Origin: Escarpia spicata
Lineage: Eukaryota; Annelida; Polychaeta; Sabellida; Siboglinidae
Direction of reading: 5' to 3'
Length of the DNA stretch: 64,000 nucleotides
Assembly (NCBI GenBank): GCA_963995525.1
Contig: OZ023213.1
Coordinates: 45,335,794 to 45,399,793, forward strand
The translations under genes and the position numbers were made by a program. A model generated the notes under the pieces. The model was given only the letters and a program-made list of their open reading frames with translations, did not search any database and was not told where the DNA came from. Shown piece after piece: positions 23,191-36,809 of the stretch. Position 1 is the first letter of the stretch. The number at the start of each line of letters is the position of its first letter.

Positions 23191-25945
23191 TTTCATACTA
23201 TCTGGTGTTGATAGTTTGATTTAGCTGTAAGTTCCCTTTAGGTATAGTTGAGACATTTAGTAGGACTTTGTTTCAATCAAGATTTATGACTTTATATCGG
23301 TTGGTCAGTGTCTAATGGCTCTCTACATTTGTAATAATAATATCAAGTAATTGAAGGTTAACAAATAAATGGACTGCTTAACTAATGACCATCAGCATGC
23401 TTCTGTGTGCCCGTAACAAGATCAATGCTGTTTCACCACCAACTGACTATTAGTGACGGGTACAGCTGCGAACGTTGACAACTCCAGCAGCATCAACAGC
23501 AACAGTTGTCAAATATGTTGTCACAGACTGTCTATCCACAAATTCTTGTGCTGAAAATTCCTCTTCCTGTGAAGCACGAATTCAACACGTCATTATAATA
23601 TATCGTTAGTCCCGTGTCTTATTACCTAAGGTCCTTCTGATCATTTGCTGCAGGTGTATCGAGTGTTTTTTATTGTAACACTAGAATAAGCTATGGCATT
23701 CTGTAGGTTATGAAAACACTTTATGCCACTGTCAAATTGTTGCAGTCAAATAGCATTATTCTACTGTCTCGTGTTGTTTCACGCCTGTGTCCTGCCCGTG
23801 GATTGGTGGGATTGCCATGTGTGGCGGATATATTCAGCGAGTCGGCGATGTACAGCCTACCTGTGGATAATGGCTATTGATTCGTGGCTGCGCCTGCGTG
23901 GCGCTTATCGGCATAATTGAATGCAGCCATTACTTGCTAAATTACGTGACAGTGCACAATTTCCTGGATGGCCGTCGCGCCATATTTACACGCGTGCGCT
24001 CGTGGCATTAAGCCAAATTTATTGTTCGTCGTTCGGTGGCTGTGGCGTGACTCCTGCCACACAAAAGCTTAGCGGGCTTCAGTGACATCGGCAGGGTCTG
24101 TCTACTGGCTGTCTGGAGGCGTGGGATAACAGGGCTGCGTTACCGCAACAAAACAGGTCTGTCTGTCCTAAGTTTGGCTCATGTTTACTCGTTGGATGTA
24201 ATGTTTTTTGGTAGTTGTTTACCTGCTGCTTCATAGTCTGTATATCTATAGTTTGTGTGTGACTTAATTTGTTTCTTTTCGTGTTGTCCTAATATACTGT
24301 GAATTGTCTGAATGATTTAGCACACATTAGCAGGATTTAATTAACAAGATTGTCATCCAAGTGGACAAGGGAGCCAGCCTGTTGCTTACTGAGAGTCCCA
24401 CAATTTGTGTTACTCTCCCTTCTGTGATATTTTAAAGTTTGCTTAAACATATTTATTCTGCTCTCATTTATGCAATCAGTAGGTAATCAGTTTCATTCAG
24501 TTATAGCGCTATTGTGAGAAGAATACTTTCTGATGTGTGATGCACACCAAACAGAAGAGTATCATCATGGTAGAGATTGGAGTATCTGTGGTATTGTTTT
24601 ATAGAAGGAAATATGTTCGCTTTGATACATCAGTTAGTGAAACTTTAGGTGATAAAAATCATGGGATTTTCAAGGTTATAACATAAATATTTGTGCTTTA
24701 TGTGTACAGGGATGAAAAATAGGGTTCAAGGAATGTGACCGATTTTCCTACTATTTTGGCTTAAGTGCACCAGAGAAATTGCGCTAAATTCCTAGTGTAA
24801 TGTATCCCCGATATTGACAAGATAGTGTTACCCGAAATGGTTCAGGGTTTGGTCCCTGCAGATATTGTGATGATTAAGCGCTGATCCCTGACCATTAGGT
24901 ATTAGTAATAGCTGACCACAGGCATATTTATAAGTGTAATCAATGTGTCCACGGCAGGAAATGACCACTGTCAATAGTCAATGTTTCTGTTGTCATGCGT
25001 TACAAAATGGCTGCATGACTCACTTAGATCAAATCTTGTTGTCACAAACCACAGTTAGTACATGTGCTCTTAGTCCTTGTTCCCTTTTGTACAAAGGTGA
25101 AGGTCAGGTATAATATTGCTGCATCACTCGTTCTCTTATTTCTCTCCATTATTTCCTGTTAGCAGCCTCTCCATCTTTTGTCTTGCTCCAATCTTCTCGT
25201 ATCCCTCTTTACACAGTTCTTCTTCCTCAGCTATGGTCTTCCTCTTTTCCTGCATCCAGGATGTTTTTATCCCCTCTGCTCATGTTGCCTGTTTTCCTGC
25301 TTCCATTTCTACCCAGCTGGTGCCAATCTCTCCTTACAGTCTCTAGTGTCGATTGCATGTGATGTGTAAAGTTACCAAGAACTTTTGTATTGGATAAGTT
25401 AGTGAAGTTGTTTTCTGTACTTCCATCTTATATCTTTCTATTGACGGCAACGAATATATGTTGCTCACTGGTGTATCGGCGCAGAGGCTATTTATTTGTT
25501 ATATAACTTAAAACCCCTTTAATGGAGTAGTTTATACTGATGTATATACTTATGTTGTATTTGTGTAACTGGAAAAGTGCAGGCTATGTCATAAAACAGA
25601 GGTTGAGTGAGGTTTATTGACAGAGAAACCAAAAAATTACCTATTTTAATGAGGAAGGTGTTTTATGGAGGATTTGTTAGAATGTTTTGAGGAAGGGAAT
25701 GAGAGGGCAACAGCCCTAATAAGGAGTGCTGAGTGTGGAGGTGCTCTACAGGTGATTCCCCTCCTTGTTACCCTTTATCAGTGGGTGCTAATGGGGCATT
25801 AATTCTCTATTGCCACCAGCTGTTCCCTGTTATCCCAGCTTGGGAGGTGGGACTGCACCCTGCTGAGATGGAGAGAGGAACAGGGCAAAGGAAGGCTGGT
25901 ACCCTTACCCTAGTTTTCCAACCAGGATAGGACATCTTCCCTGCT
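23191..25945 (+). other. Intron B-C, middle part
   Basis: No exon was recognised. A CpG-rich patch (23770-24110) is listed separately. Pyrimidine-rich sequence at about 25120-25345 yields spurious ORFs. Confidence 0.5.
23770..24110. promoter_or_regulatory. CpG-rich intronic patch, candidate cis-element
   Basis: CpGs are concentrated over about 340 bp (GGCCGTCGCGCCATATTTAC, ACGCGTGCGCTCGTGGC, GTTCGTCGTTCGGTGG) in CpG-poor intron. Candidate enhancer or unmethylated element; inference. Confidence 0.3.
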
Positions 25946-26218
25946 AATCTTTTGTTAGCCTGGTTTGCAGTAATGATCTGTTGTTGGCAGTAATAACCTC
26001 TTGTTGATTCTAAGGATATATATATGGTTGATTCCAAGGATTTATTGTTGATTCCAATGATCTCTTGTTGGCAACAATCATCTCTTGTTGGCTTCAAGGA
26101 TCTCTTGTTGGCTCTAACGATATATTGTTGGCTTCAGTGATCCCTCCTTGTTGGCTCAAAAATCCCTTGGTGGCTTCAATGATCTCTTTGGGGTCCAATG
26201 ATCTCTTGGTGGCTGTCT
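25946..26218 (+). repeat. 20-bp degenerate tandem repeat, about 13 copies
   Basis: Units such as GATCTCTTGTTGGCTTCAAG follow each other every 20 bp with substitutions and one longer unit. It is an older, diverged array. Confidence 0.8.
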
Positions 26219-29200
26219 CCTCCCCCAAGGAGCTCCCTGGATGTGTTATCTCGGCATCAGTAACACATTGAAGTAATCTCATTCAAGAGCTCTTTCCCTT
26301 GACTCATCTGCACAAGGCATTTCCTGATCAGTGTGTTACTTCCGACACTTAGACAGTTTATAGGCAGACATTTCCCCTGGTCACACATCAGTCTTCCCAG
26401 CTGGATTTATAGGCCTTTCCCATATTCCCTTCCCTCTCCCAGTGATTGTATAGGAAAGATTGTTGTTTTTACTTCTGGAATTGTTTATTTAACATTATGT
26501 GATGATCCTGTGGAGTTTGCGTATATATACAGTAAATTGACTCATTCAAATGCAGTTTAATATAAAATTAGGAAATTGTTTTCCCACCAGCATTTGCTCA
26601 ATTACGTAATAAATTGATCCATGTTTTAAATAATAAAATGAGACAGAAATAGTGTAGATGGTCCCCTGGGAACTTTGTAGCCACTTTGAAGAATGACTAT
26701 GTGTTCCATCCAATCTTCCCAACCCATTATCCCTGCTCATCTTGAATCCCTGGTCACCCTGAAGTCTTCCCACATCAAATAGACTTCTCTAGCCTACACA
26801 GCCTACTATCAGCATGGAGCAGTCAAGGCTGACTTTAGGTGGGTACACATTACAAGAGACACCTCCACTATGGCCTATTGCTTTGGATGTTTTCTAAAGG
26901 GTGTTTGTGTAAATACCACATTAAATTTGAATGAAAGTCACTTGAAGGAATGCCTATTTAACGTGAGAGTATTGGTTAAGACTACTTTAACATTAAAGTT
27001 TATTAATTTAAGGATGCCGGTGGAAGAAGAAACAGGCTCAGAGAATTTAGTTTCTTCTCTCTTGCTAACAATTATGTTGCTGTAGCAATTAATTTCAACC
27101 CATTTAGAATAAGGTTCATTGATGTTTATAATGAGTACCATGAGAGATGTTCGATGTCCTGTTGCCTTGAATGTAGGAACCACGACAATAATAATACTAT
27201 AAAAGTATAATAATTATATTTTATTTCCTTGCAATCACAAGATTAAATAAAATACAAGAAACATGATAAAATGTTCATTTGTTCAACTAGTACATGTGCC
27301 AAGCATCAAACAGAAATATTGCCAATAGAGATGTATAGAATCTGATGTTTTAATTACAATTTGAACAGTTTCTGGCTGCAACATTGCAAACAGCTTTGGA
27401 CTTATTAAAGGCAATTTGGTGGATAGTATATCTTCAATATATTCTAGTGCGAAAAACATTTTAAAATTAGGAACAGACCTCTTCAGTTTAATGTTTAGTT
27501 ACTCAACATCAGGAGGTAATTATCAGACTAATTACTCAGCCATCCAGTGTCCAGTTGATTGACCAGTCTGTGTTTACTCAGGCTAGAGTGGACAGTGCCC
27601 AGTAAGTACCAGTCAGTGGTCAGACTACCCTGGATTCTCACCTGGCCTGTCTGGTGAGAGATTAGTCACCCCTGGGACATGTTAGTGGGCCACTGAGGGA
27701 TTACTGGCAGGCTTAATTGCCCCTTCTTGGTGCCTCAGGCTTCCATTTAAGCAGATTTGGGAAATGGACAACATTAGAAGAACAGGTTTTGTGATAGTTT
27801 GTTTCCCTGATGTTAGGTGCCATGTCATTAGGCGAACATGTGGAGGTTAATGTGGGTGACAGGTGTTCACCTCCTTGCTCCCTTGTGGGGTGGGGTTCAT
27901 ATAGCTTCTTCTGATTTGCTTGTTAACACTCTCCATCTCTTTTGTAATGGTCTTCCATTGGCTGTTCGCACCTGCCCTCCCAAGGTCCTGTTTCTGTCTG
28001 TCATTCCATCCAGACATGACAGGCGTAGTGTTTAGTAAATTGGAATGTCAGTTGAAAGAAACCAGTTTTGAATCCTTGCTGTCAGTTCTAAACTTGGGCA
28101 GTTCACTCGGTTACAAAAAGTGGTGGTTATAATATGGGAATGAATAGTCTTTGCACAAGAATTGCTGCATAGCTGAATGTTTCTCAGAGAAGTTGAGATG
28201 GTGTTTGATTGAACAGGTTTGCCAGGAAGTAAAGCCATGAAGGCAGTAAAAACACTAAGAACTTATCATGTAGCTAAGTTTTTAGATACCCAGTGGTACA
28301 GAAACTGCAGCTGTTAAAGGGAGACAACTGCTTAGTGTCTGATTGTTCCTGGTTGTGTCTCTGTTATCCTAAGGACAAATCATGTTGCTGAAGCTGGCTC
28401 ATTAAGATTAGCTGCAGAGTGACACAGTTTATCTGCAGCCACAGTCTCATTATCTTCCTCCCTTACTGCAGGGTGGGGTGGGGGTCAGGTGTGAAATGTG
28501 CTGAAATGTTGTCAGAGGACACAGTTTGCAATTATTGACATTTCAAGTAGTAGCACATGTTGTCTCTGTTTCCTAGCAGTCTTGGAGAGATTTATGTATT
28601 CCCGATTAACGCATCAGGCTGCAGTATTGGAGAAAAACAGGAATTTGGGTGATATACAGGGCTGTATGTCCCTTTTTGATTTCAAAATTTTTGCTTCAAA
28701 ATTTTATGTAAAAACAGAACTTTTGATCAGTTATGAGGGTTAGCTAATTTGTATTGCAATTATGCAACCTGTTGGTTCATCAAAATTATGTTTTGTGGTG
28801 AAAAATACGTAGTCATTTAATCAGCTGGAAAGGAGCTCTTTGAGGTCACATTTACCTCTCAAATAATTTATGAGCTCTAGTTTTGAGAGGTGAAGAACTT
28901 GGCAGCTAGCCAAATGATCTGAGATCAGAGGACTGACTGCTTTAATTGAGGTAAATTTATACAGATGCTTGTAATGTGATCCACCCAGTCCAGTTTGTAA
29001 TTTGCTTTCTTGCCAGCCTGCACTTGTTCCTGTGGTTTGATGCCAATGTTCCTACTCCTGCCAGTTTCTGACTCATTAAGCTGGAATAGCCCATGCAGCC
29101 AGCCCTGCCTTGTGTGGGCTGGAATTATAGCAGGGGGGCTTTGTGTCCGCCAACACTTCACAGTTATTGTGATGGTTGATGGGGCCATTAGTGGGTAGGG

Positions 29201-29329
29201 CTATTCACTCAGGTGCACAGGGTCATATTAGGGTTACACCCCTAGCTGGTTTTGTTACACCCCATTTTCTTTGATGGTGGTTGTTTTTTCTGTTGGTTGT
29301 ATTTCATGTTGTTGGAAAGTAGAAAGTCT
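26219..29329 (+). other. Intron B-C, continued
   Basis: No exon was recognised. A SINE-like fragment at 28040-28130 is listed separately; the rest is AT-rich and unassigned. Confidence 0.5.
28040..28130 (+). mobile_element. SINE-like fragment related to 48995-49290
   Basis: GTTTTGAATCCTTGCTGTCA, then CTAAACTTGGGCA, parallels GGTTTGAATCCTTGTATTAC then CAAAACTTGGGCA at 49036 onward, including the B box. The A-box half is not clear here. Confidence 0.5.
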
Positions 29330-29455
29330 ATGGCAATGGGGTGACAAGTAAAGAAGAAGGTTTGACAATGGGGTGACAAGTAAAGAAGAAGGTTTGACAA
29401 TGGGGTGACAAGTAAAGAATGTTTGGCAATGGGGTGAAAGTAAAGAAGGTTGTTG
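29330..29455 (+). repeat. 32-bp tandem repeat, about 3.7 copies
   Basis: CAATGGGGTGACAAGTAAAG recurs at 29334, 29366 and 29398, with a shortened fourth unit. Confidence 0.9.
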
Positions 29456-29599
29456 CAAGATGGTTGTTGGAAACTTGAGCCGACACTGTCTTTTGTTATT
29501 TTATAATGTTTTATTATCAAGTTCTTAGTACTGGAACACACGCGTTGCCCGCCAAATTGTACTTAATAAGCCCAATTTGCACCAATGAAATGTTCAGAT

Positions 29600-29810
29600 T
29601 GTAAACAAAACATTCATAATATTGTAAACACGCTGTAATGGCAGAGTTGTGGAGGCAGATGAATAACTGCAGGTTCCTGGAATTGCCCTTTGAAGAAGGC
29701 TGATTCCCACAGTAAAGACCACCAATGGGATGGTTATGATTTTGTCAATGTCTTGTAAATATTATTACCCCTGGCTTGAGGGGATGATTCCGGATAGTTT
29801 AATTTAACAT
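29600..29810 (-). repeat. Dispersed family R1, copy 4 (reverse)
   Basis: Read on the minus strand it gives GGAATCATCCC, GGGGTAATAATATT, CTGTGGGAATCAGCC, CATCTGCCTCCACAACTCTG and GTTTACAAT...TGAATGT, in the same order as the copy at 60130-60325. Confidence 0.65.
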
Positions 29811-31309
29811 AATCTTCAACAACAGTGATCAGTCTGCAGCCAGAACATTGACTTGCTCTTTCCATAAGGGTCAGTTGTTCATTACAAATTAAGGTCAACC
29901 AATCTAATATCCAGGTTTTCAAAGATCAGTCTTGTGTTTTTCTTTATTTCCATCTGTTTTTGTAGCCAAGAATGGTTGTCCACAAGATGACCAATGAGAG
30001 TGGTTCTTCTGTGCAGCGAGAGTGACCAATTGTCTGTTTCACTGCAAAGTTTTTGGGTTTGTTAGTTAGTATATTACTGAATAAACACAATCTTAATGTC
30101 ATTGTAAATCTGAGCAGAACATTACTAGAATCCGCTGTTGGTGTCATACCTTAGGAATTGTGGTCACTGTAGATCTACTGAAGGTCATGACACGATTCCC
30201 AGGGGTGAGACTGTAGCATTTGAACTTTATAGGAGGGTGGGGGCAAGGATTTTCTATGATGCTAGGGTCAACTTTAGGTGACATTGTCTGTGTCTGTCCA
30301 GTTATGGTCTGGTGGTCAGTCACGGTCCAGTGGTCAGTTGGTCAGGTGACATATCTGATAGGTGCTTTGGTTGACTGGTGGGATGATAAACCCAGATTGT
30401 GATCAGTGAACCATGACAGGAACCACAGGATTGATCATTTCCAATGTAGGTGAGGTGTTAAGTATATACTTATTGACTTATTCTCTTTATGCATGGGAGT
30501 GACATGTTGGGCCATATATTGCCAGAACCCTGTCTTTGATTCACTGCTGTGTCCCGTGTCAACCTAGCAGTCTTTCAATCATGTATTTTAGAGGATGGTC
30601 AATGTTAGCGTTGTGTTAGTTTGTTACGTGTTGCATCATATCGATATATTTTGACATTTGAAGCATCTTGCTAACTGGTAATGTTTCAGTTTTACATTAA
30701 TTTAATTATGTAATCAAACATGTTAAATGTCTCCCTTGGTGTCTGCTCTATGTCTGTGACGTGGCATTGTGTTTATCAGTCAGCTGCATTGTTTGACACA
30801 AGTGTTCACTTTTTTAAATGACAGTTGCAGCCGTTCAAACATTAACAAGAAGGGACTGTTTGGGAATCCAATAAAAATGCAATTTGTTTGTTTAGGCAAC
30901 TGCTTTGCAACTTGTGTGTTTATTTTGTGTTTTTTCTAAGGGTAGTGTTATCACACAAAGATTGATAGGAAGATTGATAGGGGGCGTAAGTGTAACAATA
31001 TGTTGTAAATGGGTGAGGTCGGAAAGTGCAGGTATTGTATTAAATTAAGGTCACGTGTCAGTTATATAAGGTCACTGTTAGTTACTGGCATTGTTAATAA
31101 CTTGGCACTGGCAGACTGTAATAAGTCTGGGCTGGTATTTGTTCCAGAAAGGTTTGTAGAGGACGGTCGTTCAGGGTAATTTAGTTTGGTTTGTGATATG
31201 ATTTCATGCCAAATTTGGTACAGTGTAATAATGCTGAATCTATAAATGAGACCTGCCACTGATGCCAAATGGTGATAGGTCTTATTAAAAGTTTACAGGT
31301 TGAACTTGA
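29811..31309 (+). other. Intron B-C, continued
   Basis: AT-rich sequence with no feature supported. Confidence 0.5.
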
Positions 31310-31785
31310 AGAATAGTGCAATGGTGCATTAGTACTATAGTACATGTTACAATGGTGCATTAGTACTATAGTGCATGTTACAATGGTGCATTAGTACTAT
31401 AGTGCATGTTACAATGGTGCATTAGTACTATAGTACATGTTACAATGGTCCATTAGTACTATATTATGTGTTACAATGGTGCATTGGTACTATAATACAT
31501 GTTACAATGGTGCATTGGTACTGTAGTACACGTTAAAATGGTGCATTGGTACTGTAGTACACGTTACAATGGTGCATTGGTACTGTAGTACATGTTACAA
31601 TGGTGCATTGGTACTGTAGTATGTGATACAATGGTGCATCAATACTGTAGTACATGTTACAATGGTGCATTAGTACTATAGTACATGTTACAATGGTGCA
31701 TTAGTACTGTAGTACATGTTACAATGGTGCATTAGTACTATAGTACATGTTACAATGGTGCATTGGTACTATAGCACATGTTAGT
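31310..31785 (+). repeat. 31-bp minisatellite, 15 copies
   Basis: ATGGTGCATTAGTACTATAG recurs from 31321 every 31 bp to 31755. Consensus units contain the 12-bp perfect palindrome GTACTATAGTAC. Central units have diverged (TTGGTACTGTAG). Confidence 0.93.
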
Positions 31786-34509
31786 AAATTAATAAGCAAT
31801 AGGTGATAGCAATGGTTGATCAGATCAAGAAATATAATATCAGGTGCCCAAATAATAATAATAATAATATACATTACTAATGTCTTGTGTATAAATAACC
31901 TGGTAAAAATAAGTTAAAATCATGAAATACATGTGAAAAAGACAACAGAAATCAATAAAAGATCCATAATAATTGCCACCTAATTGATTTTTCCTTCCCC
32001 AGAGAATACTAATAACTGTGATGTGAAAATTAAAACTTGCTACTAAACTACGCCTCATTAGTATGTCTTCTACCGGATTGTGTTACCTGGATGCCCAGCA
32101 AAGTGATTCAGTGGCCAGATATCGGGTGCGATATCTAATCTGGATGCATAGGATAGCACTGGACATGTATGTCAATTGTGCAAGGCTGTGACAATTATGT
32201 TTGGAGGCATGTTGTGGATTGTCGCGTTGTGACAGGGTCATCTGTCAGTGTGATGGTATTAATATTTGATCGTGCTGGATGCCTGCTGCCTCGCCTCCGA
32301 TTAATTGTCTCTGGCAGGCCACTTAGCCATTCCTTCGACTGCGCTTCGGTGGCACCAAAAGTGCACTGATTGTCGTGCAAACGCATTGCCATTTAGACAA
32401 GCGAGCTTGCACGTGCGTCTATGTCGCGTAGCAGTGGTGTCGGTGCGAGGTGACATGTAAGTGACGCAGGTGTATTTACTGTTTAGCAAGGGATTGCTTG
32501 GTGGTGTAAGGTGGACAGGGGGAATGTTTGAGGTGGCAGAGACACTGCTGACGACTTGGTTGATGGAGATTGTTCTGTTGAATGATGTTGTGTGTTGTGA
32601 CATGAAGGTTTATTGTGTCAGTTGTGTAGTGTTGGTTAGTTACCATTCTCTTGGGCTTGGAGTGATCTATCGTCAACAGTCCTTTGGTCAGCCAATGATT
32701 TGTTTATGATGGTAAACATTTATGATGTCATTCTTAGTGGATTCTGGATTGTTGAGCATCTGTGCTCGAAGTCGTGAGGAATTAGGAGCAGCAGAAGTTT
32801 ATTACTACTACTACTACATTGTGTTTCATGCTTGTTAGGGTAATTTTATTATAAATCACTCAAAATGTATTCATCTCATTTTGTATGCTGAAAATATTGA
32901 CTTTTTTGTTGATGGGTCATTGGCAGGGGTTTGGGGGCATTGTCAGTGGTCACGGTCAAGGATTAGGGGTCATTATCAGGGGGCATTTCATCCTTTTGTG
33001 TCTACAAATCAGGAGTGATGACCCATATTTTTGGCAGCTGTGCATGTTCTTTGGCTTCATTAGAGTGCAATGGTGCAACTCCACCTGACAGACATTGCCA
33101 ATATCTGCTTGGATCACTTGCATGTCCTGTCTGTGTTTGGCACTGGGTCGTAGTTTCACTCTCCAGTGTTCAGTAGACTGGCCAAGGCAGCTGTGTCTGG
33201 CATGTCCAGCTGCTCTAAGGGATCCTCTTGCCATGACATAGCAGCATCTTGGAGCAACAGATCATTGCGATTAGGCGTCTCCTGCCAGGTTAAACAGCAC
33301 TTGTTTGAAGACGAGACAGGCAACTTTTTAGTTGAGCTGGCAACTTTGGTTATTCTATCTGATCAGTTGCCAAAGCTAATTGACAGCCCACTCGATTCGT
33401 CTGTCACATGTTTTTGAGAGAGCAAAGAAAGTCGACAGCATCAACACAGAAACAGGAACATAATCGTACCAAAAAATCGAATTGAAGAGGTATTTTCAAA
33501 CAACTCTCAAAAAGTCTGAATGACCTCCATATTTTCTGCAAATATCAAAATTCATACTGTAACAAGTATGTATTTGGACAGCACATGTTTTGGACAACCT
33601 AAAAATGGACAAAATTAATTATTTGTGTTTACCCTATGTTTTGGACAATAATTTCTCTTTGTTCGAATATAATCGAACACAAATGATTATTTTTTATAAA
33701 ATATAATTTCTCACAAAACGTTACAAAGCCCTATTAATAGCACTTGTAGTCAATTGAGAAGTCAACATCACGACTCGTTTCTGTTCATAAATATTTGGAA
33801 AATGTGTTTGTGAATTGTTTTTCTGTACCTAATACCTGTGTTTTCAGATAGCTGAAAATGTAGTATTTTTAGGTGTCGTAACACATATAGTCGTTAAGGT
33901 ACTTCCAAAACTGACAAAACAGAGGCTGTTTACCTTCTATTTATGTCGACTACCTGGTAGTCACTGTACAACTTGGAACGTGTTGCTGATGACCAACATT
34001 TCAGTTGAGGTGTAGAGCTCTGGTGTTCATGAGATTCAGTACACATCTTATAAGTCAATGTTGAATAAAAAAACAAGGTTCTATTAATAACCCGGCATGC
34101 ATGGGCGTGGGTAATATACACCTTCCTCTGAGTTTGTTTTTGCCTGTCCACATTGTGCCTATTTCAACACACCTCAAAGTCGTACGTCAGTCTTTATTTA
34201 GGTACAAGTGTGTGGCATTACAGGTGCATATACATCAACTTTAGTGTCCTACAGTGCACTGTTGTTCCGCTTAATCACCTAGTAATTGGATCTACTCAAA
34301 TGTACTGAGTGAATCATTTTGATTGTCAGCTGTGCATAGGCTGGTTGTTAAAATGTTGTGTGTGTGTGTGTGTGTTTGTGGCTAAAATTAGAGCACATTT
34401 TCAATGTAGTTGTTTTGAGCGAGCAATGGGTGCGCCAGTCATTTAGAGCCAGGTTCTTCTTTTTATTACCATTCAATACTTCATAGCTAGCTATACTGAG
34501 AGATAAGAT
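31786..34509 (+). other. Intron B-C, continued
   Basis: This holds an (AAT)n microsatellite near 31850 and an (ACT)n run near 32807. A CpG-rich patch at about 32040-32460 contains several GATTA/TAATT cores. No exon was recognised. Confidence 0.5.
32040..32460. promoter_or_regulatory. CpG-rich intronic patch, candidate cis-element
   Basis: CpG-dense sequence (TTGTCGCGTTGTGAC, TGCCTCGCCTCCGATTAATT, TGTCGCGTAGCAGTGGTGTC) contrasts with the flanking intron. Regulatory function is inferred. Confidence 0.3.
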
Positions 34510-34770
34510 TCAAATAATGAAACACCTGAATATGAAGGTAATGAGGAGCAGACTGAAATGGGTAGAAGACATGGAGAATGCATAACGAGAGATTGACAGA
34601 GTTTGGAAAATAGAAGAGGGTGCTGCAAAAATACAGAGAAGACTGAATTTAAGATGGAGAGACGTGTGGACAAGCGGCTGAGAATGAGAGACAACTGCAT
34701 AAGATCGGAATACATGGAGATGTATCATAGGGGGAGGGGCAAAATTAATTGTGTGATGTGACCCTCCATA
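34510..34770 (+). pseudogene. LINE C-terminal remnant
   Basis: In one frame with stops, RSRLKWVEDMENA, RRLNLRWRDVW and DRNTWRCIIGGGA appear in the order and spacing typical of the C-terminal tail of endonuclease-type non-LTR retrotransposons (RLRWxGHVxRM...GRPKxRWxDxV...DRxxWRxxIG). At least four in-frame stops show it is dead. The N-terminal reverse transcriptase is not nearby. Confidence 0.5.
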
Positions 34771-35129
34771 TGTGTGTATGTTATTGGCGTGCCATATAGG
34801 TGTTTGTTAATACCACTCTATTAGATGAAGAACTGCTATATGCCAAGGACCTGCCAGCCTAGCCCTGTGGTATTGATGTACAGTGGCCATGGTGACAGGT
34901 ATTGAATGTAGTTCCATGGCCAGCGTAGGGGGTCCTAGGGGGTTGGTGGTCTTAAGGATGTCAGGTAGAACAAATGGTGTTTTCTGTTGTGATGTGCTGA
35001 TTGCGTTGTGGCGTGTTGGCGCGGACTGTGGACGCATATGAGTGTGCCGACTCAGCCCATCATTTTTGGGGTGACGGATCTCTGCATTAGTCTATGGTGT
35101 GTGTGTGTGTGTCTGTTTTGCTGGATATC

Positions 35130-35510
35130 TGTGTGGCAGTCCGTCTGTCTGGCTGGCTGAATGTCTGTATGCCTGTCTGGTTATTTGTCTGTCTCTGGCT
35201 GTATGTATGTATATTTGTTTACGTCTCTCTGTCTAGCTATCTGTCTGTCCATCTGTCTGTCCGTTGTCCGTACATCCATCTGTCTGTCCGTCTGTCTGTC
35301 TGTCTGTCTGTCCGTCTGTCCGTCCATCCGTCTGTCTGTCCATCCGTCTATCTGTCCATCCGTCTGCCTGTCCATCCGTATGTCTGTCCATCCGTATGTC
35401 TGTCCGTCCGTCCATCCTTCGTCCGTACATCTGTCAGTCTGTCTGTCAACCCGTCCTTTTGTGTGGCTGTCAGTCTCTCTGTATATCCTCTGTCTATCAG
35501 TCTGTCTGAA
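35130..35510 (+). repeat. (CTGT/CCGT)n microsatellite-derived tract
   Basis: CTGTCTGTCCGTCCATCCGT-type repeats extend over about 380 bp, producing long spurious ORFs rich in SVCLSV on + and TDRQTD on the other strand. Confidence 0.93.
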
Positions 35511-36742
35511 TGACAGCACCAGCCCGACCTACACCTGAGTCATCTTCAGATTGAAATGGGAGACATGTTGAAAGAGAGTTGTAGTATTATTGATGGTGAA
35601 CCTTATTGATTTCCTGGAAGTGTACAGAGTGGGTCTGTTGTTGTGCCAGGAAGTAGAATTGGAATATGTGGGAACTAACATCGACTTTATGTTCTTGGCA
35701 CTCATAAAGTCTTAGTTATTACTTATTAAATATTTGGCTTGTAGGGACTGCCAAATACATCTTGGCCATTCTTTCCATGCCATCATGTCCAAGTATGAAT
35801 ACAACATTTATAAGGGTCATAACTTGGTTTGTTCAGGTTCATTTTAAATAGAAATTTATGTTTTATGTGAAGTGAAACCTGTTTATACAGGGCAGTTCTT
35901 ACCAACTGCATACCCCATGGTGCCTGTGATAGACAGACATTGTGTCTGTTGCATGTGTACAAACATGCATAGGCATAAACATGTGTATTTTAATATATGC
36001 TAACTTTGGAGAGTTTCCATGTTCATTCACTTGTACCATTGGCCTCTGATCTACCAATTGACGATGTATTTCTACCAATTGGCAATGTATTTCAGAAGAC
36101 ACAACAATAGTTATTTAGAGTTACTTGTTTTTGATATGCTGTGCTTTTCAAGAGGGCCATTCTCCTATATGACAGAATTGAGTGGTCATCTCAGGATGGC
36201 CCCACCTTAATGGTGATACTTGCAGCCCTTGGTTTGTGTCTCCATGGGTGGATGTCAACTGTATTTATGATGTATGTAGTAACTGCTGACTAGATCTGTA
36301 CATGTGCCGTAAGGTAATGGCTGTACTTTTTGGACACCTAAAATAATAAAATTCTCGGCTCTCTGAATACAGACAGTAAAAAAGAATTATTTTTGTGTCC
36401 AAAAACATAGCTATTATGGACTGTATGTATTTGGGAAAAAATGTTTTTCTAAACAATCATTGTGGTATACAGTGCTATACAGAAACAATGTGATATGTGG
36501 GATATACACATTGATGTATGTGTTTATGTATGTATGTGTGTACATCTGTTACATAAAGTTAAACCAAATGGGCCACCATGCGCCCTGGCATGAGGTGTCC
36601 ATACTTCGTAAGACATTTTGCCAGTCAGAATACAGATATACATGTGTATATGTTGAGAGATTGCTGAAGTAGTATAGCTGTGTTTTATTTATAACTCAAG
36701 GTGTCTGTCAGCTGTTGACCTGTCCACTTCTCTCTCTTACAG
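35511..36742 (+). other. Intron B-C, last part
   Basis: A small inverted repeat lies at 36327-36354 and 36383-36405 (TTTTTGGACAC / GTGTCCAAAAA plus AT-rich flanks). A related TTTGGACA-rich stretch is at about 33570-33660. The 3' end is the acceptor of exon C. Confidence 0.5.
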
Positions 36743-36809
36743 ACGTCTGATGCTGGTCTGGAGGAAATCTTCACAACACTCAGCAAAGGAAACAACAATC
36801 GACACAGCT
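36743..36809 (+). CDS. AUTS2: AUTS2-like exon C (TSDAGLEEIFTTL)
   Basis: The acceptor is a CT-rich tract ending CTTACAG and the donor is GTAAGT. The exon is 67 nt, entering in phase 0 and leaving in phase 1. It encodes TSDAGLEEIFTTLSKGNNNRHS plus one base of a cysteine codon completed by the next exon. The first 13 residues align with the ASDASSEKLFNTV block of vertebrate AUTS2, which also follows the acidic CDSDSD block directly. An ATG inside this exon opens a longer out-of-frame ORF (36750-36950) that is a shadow. The exon lies only about 530 bp upstream of the 7-kb satellite array. Confidence 0.78.

Noticed and set aside
35094..35538. Long ORFs rich in SVCLSV or TDRQTD
   Set aside because: Translation of a CTGT/CCGT microsatellite, open on both strands.
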